Shown here piece by piece: positions 56,272 through 64,000 of a DNA stretch of 64,000 nucleotides (its first letter is position 1; the number at the start of each line of letters is the position of its first letter). This stretch comes from Unio delphinus (Eukaryota; Mollusca; Bivalvia; Unionida; Unionidae): contig JAQISU010000163.1 in the NCBI GenBank assembly GCA_029339505.1, positions 5,019,001 through 5,083,000 on the forward strand, given 5' to 3'. A model generated the notes under the pieces. That model was given only the letters and a program-made list of their open reading frames with translations, was not told the DNA's origin and searched no databases. Made by a program: the position numbers and the translations under genes.

Positions 56272-57586
56272 TGTCACGGAATTGTATACGGCTATGTTCA
56301 ATATATATATGTGGTCAAAAATCTAGTCTTGATTTCGTTACTGCGTACAGCCTTACCGAGGGTAGTTTATTATTTTTTCGGCTTTTTAGTTATTTCGGCA
56401 TAATGAGCGAACACTCAGCTCATGCTGCATGTACGAAATTGCACGCAGTTTAAAGTACCTAGCTGCGCATATCTGTCACAGCTAGTGGTATATAAGGACG
56501 AAATTATAAGACAGAAATCACATAACGATCCAGTCTTGTCGGAAAAGCTTCCATCCTAAACGGAGCAATCTATCAGCTAAAAGAGCTGACGTGGTGTGGT
56601 AACTGAAGTGGTGTGGTGCTGAAGAAGTATGATGACGTGGTATGGTGCCATATTGTGCTGAAGTGTTGTGACGTGGTATGGTGCCATATTGTGCTGAAGT
56701 GTTGTGACGGAGTGTGGTGACGTGTTGTGCTGAAGTGGTGCAGTGTTGTGGTAACTGCGTGTGTGGAGACGTGTTGTGCTGAAGTGGTGCAGTGTTGTGG
56801 TAACTGCGTGTGTGGAGACGTGTTGTGCTGAAGTGGTGCAGTGTTGTGGTAACTGCGTGTGTGGTGCCATGTTGTGGTGACTACGTGTGTGGGCTTGTCT
56901 ATGCTGACCGTGTAATGCCCGGGTGTGGTGCCTGTGTATGGTACTTACGTATGCTGCATATATCTCGTCATATGGACGACGTATTATTTATTTAAATATC
57001 TTCTTTGCAGTCTCGTTATATGAACGACACCTGCATAATTCCATTCTACTCAAATCTCGTCCCATGAACGAGAACTTCAGAACTTAGGGTTCACAATTGC
57101 ATATATCTCGTCATATGGACGACGTATTATTTATTTAATATCTTCTTTGCAGTCTCGTTATATGAACGACACCTGCATAATTCCATTCTACTCAAATCTC
57201 GTCCCATGAACGAGAACTTCAGAATTTAGGGTTCACGATTGCATATGTCTCGTCATATGGACGACGTATTAATTATTTAATATCTTCATTCTAGTCTCGT
57301 CATATTGACGACGCATTCTTTGCATATTTGCATCTATCTCGTTATACGAGCCTTTTATATATATTCATATTTGTAAATTCATTCATATACTTTTTTGTCA
57401 TTACGTTACTAAAATTCATAGTTCCATGTTAGGAATATTTATTTAAATAGATTTTTTCTTATATTTTGTAAAATATTGGTGTCAGAGTTGATTTTTAAAA
57501 TTGCGTTTATAAAATAAACATCTTATTAACGCAGTTGCTTTCCGTGTCTTCACTAGTCCAGTCCCGACTCGGTCTATCTTGTGACA
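56272..57586 (+). repeat. 3' LTR
   Basis: 1,315 bp; I found no difference from the 5' LTR. Polyadenylation signal AATAAA at 57513-57518. Confidence 0.95.
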
Positions 57587-57879
57587 CTCAGAGTGGTCCA
57601 AGTGGGGTATCCGATAGTGGTCTTATTCATTGTCCTGGTAATATTCTCAGTGATATAACACGATTAGAAGTTCTCATATCAGGGAAACGAGCTGGAAATA
57701 ACTCACCGGAAATAATTAATGAAGCAGCTGATATCTGCAGGCGGTTATTACAAGGTAGCAGCATGGACATTGAAACATATCGAGATTTCACTGACGAGTT
57801 AGTTGAAAATCCTACGAATTGTTATCATGGTTATCACAGTGATTAATCACCGCATTAGATAAATATCATTTAAATAAGA

Positions 57880-58380
57880 ATGATCATACACTACAACCAT
57901 GATAAACCAACCAGCGTCTATGTAGTAAACTCACGATTTCCAGCTTACAAAGCGTACTATGGCGATGGTCTCGGTGATACCATTGCAGGGTTATTTGCAA
58001 AAATGGCTCCAAAAGTGGCGCCGCTAGCAAAACAATTATCGATGAAAGCCATTGATGTTATTCGTGATAAGGGTATTAGCGCTGTTGGAGATCTTGCCGG
58101 GAAAGCATTTTCCTCTGCGAAGGATAAACTAACAGCGTTAGTTCGGCGGCGAAGGAAACCACTAGCGACTTCGTCACCAATGACTTCGTGATTGGGACCA
58201 CTACCATCTACACAAAGAATGCCTGCAAATATTAGTAAAATAATAAATAACGCAGTAGATCAGAAATTAGCATCATTGGCGACTCCATCATTGACAGCAA
58301 ATGACTTAAATAATATCACCGCAAATATGATAGCGGGAAATGGCTTAAAACCACAACGAGGTCGTCAACGACCACGATAA
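57880..58380 (+). pseudogene. Membrane-active/minor capsid-like protein
   Basis: One in-frame TGA at 58189-58191 splits 167 codons. It shows DGLGDTIAGLFAKMAPKVAPL, an amphipathic-looking segment, then a KAIDVIRDKGISAVGDLAGKA helix, an RRRRK patch and a basic C-terminus (RGRQRPR). Size, position before the major capsid gene and composition recall adenovirus pVI/pX-type minor capsid proteins, which is inference only. Confidence 0.6.
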
Positions 58381-58448
58381 AAAATCATGATTTAGATCAA
58401 CGAATATATAATAAAATGTTCAAACGGTCACCTGATTGAACGTTTGAT

Positions 58449-59831
58449 ATGGACGTCCCAGTGCTCAAGGATGATTCCGTACGCGATTATCAATTTTATT
58501 CCTATCATGGAGTACAACCTGATCTTCGAGGAAAAATCGAACTTCAAGTCCATGATACCAGTAAATACTTTCTACCATGCGAAGCGTTCATCGAAGTAGA
58601 AGGAGAACTTATACGAACAACTGATACTCTGTATGATGATGACCAAAATATCCGAGTTGGTTTTGTAAATAATGGTATCATAGCGTTATTCAAGACTGCT
58701 AGATATATAATTGAAAGTGAAATTGAAGCCATTGAGCGTGAGGTTGATATTGCAACAACAATAATCGGGTTAGCAAGATATTCTGATGATTATACAAGAT
58801 CGGCGGGTCCATCTATGATGTTCTCTAAGGATATCACTGATAACGCTAAACACATTCAGTATATTAAATTACGGACACCGCAGGATACCGCGGCTGATCC
58901 ACAACCAGCTGCTTCTCCTGAAAACCAAGCAAGACCAGCTGCTGCTTTTGATGTTATAAAAAGTACTAATCCTAATTACAACCTAGGATTTGCAACATGC
59001 GTAGCAACGTTGCAGGGACAGCGTCGACGATTTTCATGCGCGATTCCACTGCAACATATATTTGGATTCTGTAGAAATGTCCAAAAAGTTATTTATGGAG
59101 CAAAACATACAGTAGCACTTGTGCGAAAGGGTACTGATGCTAATGCAATCTGGCGTGATGCTGGTGTTTCTGCCGGTAAAGTCATATTAACAAAACTATC
59201 ACTGTGGATGCCAGTACTGACTCCATCAATCACAACAGAAGAGCGACTACTATCATTTATGGATGTAGGAGGAAAATCATTGCTAAGTTGGCTATCAGTG
59301 ACTACAGATACCATGGATTCTGATATTACTGGTGCATTGACATGGCACCTAGCATCAAAACAAGGTGTTTCAGCTCCGCGTCATATATTTGTTGCACTAC
59401 AGAACAGGAATAGATTAGACAATCAAGAACGAAGTCATATGATATTTTATAAATTAGGTGTTAATGAAGTCTCGCTGAGAATAAACGGACGACAGGAACC
59501 ATCCGAGGATATACAACTGGATTACAATGCCAACCAAATAGCACGTGTGTATCATCGTCTATTGTAACATCTGGGACGCGATCAAAATGTTGATACTGGT
59601 CTGCAAATATCACAGTTGGATTTTAAAAATCTATATCCGATCTATTACTTTTCGCTGGAACATCTTGATTTAACAAGACAATCCATCGTTGATATACACT
59701 TTAGAGCTCGTGTAGCCCCTGCTGGTGTTAATTATAGAGCAGTTGCTGTCATTCTCAGTGATAAATCAATGCTACTCGAAGGTGTTGGTGGACGAATGAG
59801 AGTAATCGATACACCAGTGGAAAATCTATGA
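58449..59831 (+). pseudogene. Double-jelly-roll major capsid protein, outer element
   Basis: 460 codons with one nonsense TAA at 59565-59567; otherwise open. Motifs shared with Polinton/adinto-like capsids: RDYQFYSYH at the N-terminus, FSCAIPLQHIFGFCRNVQKVIYG in the middle, HTVALVRK, LSLWMPVLTPSI and a YPIYYFSLEHL-x-x-TRQSIVDI end. Hexon-like protein that builds the icosahedral shell. No signal peptide. Upstream the ATG (58449) follows a TATATAATAAAATG stretch. Copy B has a deleted version in reverse (45570-46462). Confidence 0.82.
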
Positions 59832-59888
59832 TTGAAAATCCTTCGGATTTTTCCAATGTAACAATTATATCAATCTGTTATTAATAAA

Positions 59889-60351
59889 ATGTCATATAGT
59901 CATATTAGTGTTACGTCAACTCCCGGTCAGATTTTAAAAAATGCAATCAGAATCAGCTAAAAAATGTGGAACCACAATAACGCTGAAACACAATCAGATA
60001 TCTGGTGGTCAGAATAAATTGTCACTGACAACTCGTCAGATAAAACACTGCAATGATTCTTTCAAAGATAAAAAAGGCGTTCAGATCACTCTCTCCGCGG
60101 CTGCGATCAAAAATATGATAAAGTCAGGTGGTATATTCCCGTTGTTAGCCGCGATTCCAGCGTTGATTGCGGCGGCGGCCCCAGCGGTGGCGAAAGCGGC
60201 AGCGTTAGGAGCCGTTGGTACCGCGGCAGGGATGGCACTAAAGAAAGCTACCGGACGGGGTATAAAAAAGGGAAATGGTCTAAGACTACCAGGAACCCCG
60301 TACTCATGGTACAGCGGAAAAGGCCTGAGAATCCCAGGAACGGTATATTAA
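59889..60351 (+). pseudogene. Small core/DNA-binding-like virion protein
   Basis: Starts MSYSHISV and shifts frame by one base near 59,938. Continues with GTTITLKHNQISGG, LSLTTRQIKHCND, KKGVQITLSAAAIKNM, an Ala-rich hydrophobic span and a Gly/Lys-rich end. Proteins with paired 'LT-x-x-QIKK ... GVxIxLS' motifs sit between capsid and protease genes in related elements of cnidarians and arthropods. Confidence 0.72.
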
Positions 60352-60356
60352 CACCA

Positions 60357-60714
60357 ATGTCAAATTTTGATTTACTCGACGCTGCTAAAAAAACTTGCGA
60401 TTAAAAACTTCAGAGGCGTCCTTATGAAAGATCAGCTGCCGACACAACCAAACAGAGTTGAAATCGCTATCATTAATCTTGACAGCACCGTACATGGAAG
60501 CCACTGGGTTTCATACGCGATTGATCCGCGTGTAATTGTTTATTTCGATTCATATGGGTTAGCGCCACCTAAAGAATTTATGCGTTATATAAACCGCTTA
60601 AACACCCCTCGTTGGTACTCAACGCTACCAACACAACAAATGAATGACCCACCAATATGCGGCAACGAAGTATTAAACGTCCTTGACGCTATTTCATCAT
60701 CGGGCCGTGAATGA
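60357..60714 (+). pseudogene. Adenain-like cysteine protease (maturation protease)
   Basis: Starts MSNFDLLDAAKK at 60357, slips one base at an A7 run, then reads LAIKNFRGVLMKDQLP, catalytic His in GSHWVSYA, Asp in VYFDSYG, and Cys in PPICGNEVLNVL. It processes virion proteins in adenoviruses and Polintons. Truncated soon after the catalytic cysteine helix. Confidence 0.82.
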
Positions 60715-60773
60715 ATATACTAGCAGTCGCTGGAAATCGAAGATTTTAAAGAAATAATTAGTTTTACAATAAC

Positions 60774-61856
60774 ATGATTGATATTTGGGGAAGATCTTTA
60801 TCAGCGCTGAAGAAACTCGAACCCGATGGCGTTGCAACCGGTGCTATAAAAAGAATAATCGAAGATGAAATAGCTGAGATGTTGAACTTAGCAAATGTTG
60901 ATCCCAATGAAATAGTTGTATTTCAAGATCGTCAGGGTAAATTGAAAACGAGTAATGTTTCCCTGGATGATATTTTAGCTAAACAACGCGACGCAGTAGA
61001 AGATACAATTGCGTTGTTTTCTAATCAGGGTAAACTCAAACCAGGTGTACATGTTTCAACGCTCACAGATGAATTAGCAACACTCGGTGATAATTATTCA
61101 TCAACGATAGAATTATTATAAAAACTGCGTGATGAATATGACGACCATATAACTAAATTCGATCAGTTTTCTGAATTACAAAAAATATAATTGCCAATAT
61201 TGACAAGCTTCTATTAGATTTCCTTGGTAATCCTCCAGTGACCACACCGAAGCTCACAGAGATCAAAACTTCTATGTTGGAACTAGCAACTCTTCAAATC
61301 AAATATGAAGAACACGTAAAACAGTTTTCAATTTTTCGTAAAAACATCCTTAGATAAATTTCTTGGAACCACATTCGATCAACTCGACATAAAACTCCCG
61401 GATATTAAAAAATCCATCGATGATCTTAAAGCAACCAGTGATGAAATACCCGCGATTAATCGGCGAATAGATGTTATTCGCGAAGATATTAAAACAACCA
61501 ACGATATTATCAATGATGATATACCGAAGATGATAAAAATACTTGAAAAAACAAATATCCCTCATGAGAGAACCAACAACGTAGTATACACGATTCAACA
61601 TGGATCATTTGCGTGGACACCATCCACTAACACGCTAATTATCACTGCAACCGTCAAGGGTATTTATCGATTAACACTAGTGACGCCGACTCAATTTAAT
61701 ATTTCATCAACGAGTTCATCTGGGGTCAACAATACGATATCAACGGTCATCGACAAGGATACAACTGAACAGTTCACAATAACAACGAATGATAATAATT
61801 TGGCTAGGGTTTCAGTAACATGGTATGTGGAATTCGTAGCGGATTTAAGTAAATAA
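60774..61856 (+). pseudogene. Fibre-like coiled-coil protein with beta-rich head
   Basis: Long helical shaft with repeated I/L-x-x-I-x-x-D patterns (KKSIDDLKATSDEIPAIN, RRIDVIREDIK, TTNDIINDDIPK) and a C-terminal Thr/Ser-rich head ending WYVEFVADLSK. A TAA at 61,119, another stop near 61,189 and frameshifts near 61,190 and 61,350. The shape suggests a trimeric virion fibre or receptor-binding spike (inference); the shaft is absent in copy B. Confidence 0.6.
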
Positions 61857-61901
61857 TTAAACCACTAGAGGTTTCAATTGAATTCTTTTGTAAAAAATAG
61901 C

Positions 61902-62327
61902 ATGTCATCACCGATGAATTCATTGAATCAATGTCGATATAACACGATCAAAGAATTTCAAACAAATCTCAAAACCCTTTTTGAAGAGTACCGAACAAAA
62001 ATAAAAAAATACCGGCGAAGAATCATTGCCATCGATGTAGCTGTATACTCGATGTCTGGCTTAATTACCGGCGTTGGTATTGCTATATCATAAGTTACAA
62101 TAACATCTCCGGCTGTTATTCCGGTTTGTTTATCTGCGGTGCCAGCCGCCGCAGGAATAGCCATCGCGATAGCAAACAAAATATCATCATGTTCTCAACG
62201 AAAACTGCACGATTACACTAGATATGCTGCTGTATCTTGCGTGTACTCGCAATTATCTAAGTTGATAGCATCGTCGCTCGACGACACGACAATAACCGAG
62301 GATGAGGTTTCGAGTCAACTAGATTAG
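61902..62327 (+). pseudogene. Membrane protein of the capsid cluster
   Basis: Basic KIKKYRRR precedes two hydrophobic spans (VAVYSMSGLITGVGIAI and AVIPVCLSAVPAAAGIAIAI). One in-frame TAA at 62,090 between them. Its end overlaps the start region of the minor capsid gene. Confidence 0.65.
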
Positions 62328-62348
62328 AGCGAGACAACAATAATAACA

Positions 62349-63026
62349 ATGACAACACCGCAAGAACTACTTCAACGAATAGTAAAAAATATCGAACCGA
62401 ATCAACGAATAGCGGAAAATACCACACCGGTGAAAACCAGCATGATCTCAATAACATCAACTAATCCTGAATTCAGTATGAATTTCCCTACTCCGGTTCC
62501 CGTGAAGGAAATAGTGCTAGCAAAATTACGAGTGTATCACAGTTGGCCTAACATTAGGTCGGTAGCATTTGGCGGTCAACAACCGAATAATTCCCTGGTG
62601 TTTGCGAGTAAAAATAGAGAAGACGGGACTCCAGACTGGAACGTTGTTTCGCTACCATCAGGGTCATACCAAATCGAACAAATCAATAATGAATTACAAC
62701 GCAGAATAAAATCCATTACTGGAAGAGAATAGAAAATTGCTATAACGGTTCACGAGCCAACATTATCATCTGCCATCGAGATAAGCTCACCCGGATATGT
62801 CGTAGATATCTATCAGAGTTCTATAAAAACAATACTGGGTTGGCCTGAAAATCCACCTCGACAAGAAGAAACTGTTAATATACCCGAACCTAAACTCTCT
62901 AATTATATTACCGACAAAATAAAACCTGATAATCCAGTAAAAAGTTATAACGAATAGACCAAGTTGAATTTTTCCATAGGAATGATAGAAGATCGCGTTA
63001 ATAGAAGATTCGACAAGATAAAATAA
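62349..63026 (+). pseudogene. Minor capsid protein
   Basis: 225 codons with in-frame TAGs at 62730-62732 and near 62,956. Shows FPTPVPVKEIVLAKLRVYHSW, NVVSLPSGSYQIEQINNELQRRI and PGYVVDIYQSSIKTILGWP, a set shared with minor capsid proteins of Polinton-like elements, where 'LPxGSYxIEQIN' and '(S)LLGxP' segments are common. Confidence 0.72.
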
Positions 63027-63043
63027 CTGATAATTTCATAGCG

Positions 63044-63535
63044 ATGAATAATGATTTTTCACTGTTGTTAATATCTCTTAAATCCGGTACTCTCACCCGA
63101 GATGAATTTATCAGCGTCGTAGAAACATGTAACAAAATCATCACTGACATGGAAACATTTCATTCGCAAATTATTCAACTGGTATTAGGTGAAAATAATC
63201 CTAAAACGGGAACGGAGTTTGCGACAGTATATAATATACGCGTAGAAGATATTCCCACATTCAAACTACACGGATATAATATCTCAGAACTACAAAAATC
63301 TCTGAATGATGCCACTGACGTTGGTTTCAAAAGAATCCACGACGCATGGAAAAAAATGTCACAACCAGAAACAACAATTCTCAAATATAATAACGACCCA
63401 GACGGCAATGGTATGCACATAGCACCGCTCAACGTAAATATATATTCGGTGATAGCATTGAATTTAGTATGTGATGTTTTTGAAGGAAGCTATCAAATAA
63501 ATCTCGAGCGATCAAATCAAGCTCAACAATCCTAA
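63044..63535 (+). pseudogene. Penton-like/minor capsid protein, C-terminus lost
   Basis: 163 codons: helical N-terminus, then YNIRVEDIPTFKLHGYNISEL, NDPDGNGMHIAPL and ALNLVCDVFEGSYQINLERSNQAQQ. The sequence then enters the dispersed repeat at 63,532 and stops by chance. The lost ~60-residue end is preserved in copy B (42644-42919). Confidence 0.7.
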
Positions 63536-63740
63536 TGATAACCTAGTTATAAAGCACCGTTTGATTGCACATTAGCAAGCTTGGACACGAAACATGTGGT
63601 GACATTCAGAAGCAGAGCATTTGGTGTTTTGTTTAAAAATATGTAATATTAATTATACCTAGAAAAATGAAAGGTTGTATGTATTGCTTCCAAATACCTC
63701 AACAATCTCTTAATAACATTTCGAGAATGAGGCATTAGTG
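63532..63740 (+). repeat. Dispersed repeat, copy 2
   Basis: Direct-orientation match to 33121-33390; cuts the penton-like gene. Confidence 0.8.
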
Positions 63741-63889
63741 TCAACATACTGAAGTACTGGAAAACAACTACTTTTCCACCTAGTTACACCAAACTTACTC
63801 GTTACCTTTTAATGTTTTCCGATAGAATGGAGTTGTTTTCATTTTATGAATATGATTTACTAAATGATAAACTACTAACCAAATTAAGG

Positions 63890-64000
63890 AAACTCTCGGT
63901 ATGTTAGAGGGTTTGGCGTAATTGACCTTGCAGTTTTTCATTTTCGTAGGAAGCTGTATCTTTAAAATAAATGATGTTTCAGCAAAAGGTCGGGTCACAC
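63890..64000 (-). repeat. Terminal-inverted-repeat-like segment, right (continues past window)
   Basis: Reverse complement of 34155-34265 at about 80-85 percent. The next bases outside the window should read as the inverse of AGCAGCAGAG if this is an element terminus. Confidence 0.65.

Larger units (their letters stand above)
52453..57591 (+). mobile_element. LTR retrotransposon carrying a Gag-Y-box fusion
   Basis: 5,129 bp (52458-57586) with 1,315-bp LTRs starting TGTCACGG and ending TTGTGACA, flanked by the 5-bp duplication CTCAG (52453-52457 and 57587-57591). The LTRs look identical, so the insertion is recent. A primer-binding-like TGGTGTCAGAAGTGGGAT follows the 5' LTR and a purine tract precedes the 3' LTR. 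One long frame (54067-56010) encodes Gag fused to a Y-box protein. Protease, integrase and RT are absent; only the last ~25 codons of RNase H remain, so it must be moved in trans. SCAN-like Gag and a pol that ended in RNase H suggest the Gmr1-like clade. Confidence 0.93.
52026..57846 (+). pseudogene. Gene X of the outer element, split by the LTR retrotransposon
   Basis: The left part (52026-52457) and right part (57592-57846) are in the same frame once the retrotransposon and one CTCAG copy are removed. The left part is helical and basic, then acidic (SDRDDDEFF); one TAA lies at 52296-52298. The right part has SGLIHC, LSDITRLEVLISGKRAG and MDIETYRDFTDE and matches the relic at 34,740-34,944. 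No known family recognised; its place before the minor and major capsid genes suggests a structural or assembly role (inference). Confidence 0.62.

Overview
The window looks like nuclear DNA of a marine invertebrate, most likely a mollusc (inference). It is AT-rich, has many short exons separated by introns full of minisatellites, and carries tRNA-derived SINEs, a LINE, Ty3/gypsy-type relics and Maverick/Polinton (adintovirus-like) integrations.

Region 1 (1-18.7 kb, + strand) is the 3' half of one large secreted glycoprotein gene. Nineteen exons with matching splice phases (2,805 coding bases, 934 residues) encode, in order: the end of an F5/8C (discoidin) domain, a P/T-rich linker, a WxxW domain, a TIL-like module, a VWC-like module, an LDL-receptor class A repeat, a second P/T linker, a second WxxW domain, several cysteine-rich VWC-like modules and a C-terminal cystine knot. 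This is the layout of gel-forming mucin, hemolectin or SCO-spondin-type proteins. Two intron-exon borders are tandemly duplicated and give potential in-frame alternative exon forms.

Region 2 (18.7-34.1 kb) has no convincing host gene. It holds a higher-order minisatellite, a broken LINE (- strand), a broken Ty3/gypsy pol with integrase before reverse transcriptase (Gmr1-like order), a tRNA-derived SINE and several microsatellites.

Region 3 (34.1-64 kb) is a nest of Polinton/adintovirus-like endogenous elements. An outer element reads ATPase(-), zinc-ribbon/PLA2(+), integrase(+), PolB-helicase-HNH(-), zinc-ribbon protein(+), HNH/NUMOD nuclease(+), 'gene X'(+), membrane-active minor capsid-like protein(+), double-jelly-roll major capsid(+), core protein(+), adenain-like protease(+), fibre-like protein(+), membrane protein(+), minor capsid(+) and penton-like protein(+). 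Three insertions break it: a SINE with a 12-bp target duplication in the integrase; a second, internally deleted copy of the same family (42,231-51,351) with its own ~370-bp terminal inverted repeats; and a young LTR retrotransposon (52,458-57,586) inside gene X. Subtracting the second copy and the retrotransposon leaves about 15-16 kb, a normal Polinton size. Most viral genes carry stops or frameshifts; the integrase of the nested copy is open.

The most striking item is the LTR retrotransposon. It has two 1,315-bp LTRs that look identical and a 5-bp target duplication. In place of protease, integrase and reverse transcriptase it carries a long open frame that fuses a coiled-coil/SCAN-like Gag with zinc knuckle to an almost complete Y-box (cold-shock domain) RNA-binding protein that keeps its own start methionine. 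A short tail of RNase H survives downstream, and the LTR contains an array of nine small hairpins. It appears to be a recent capture of a host gene by a retrotransposon.
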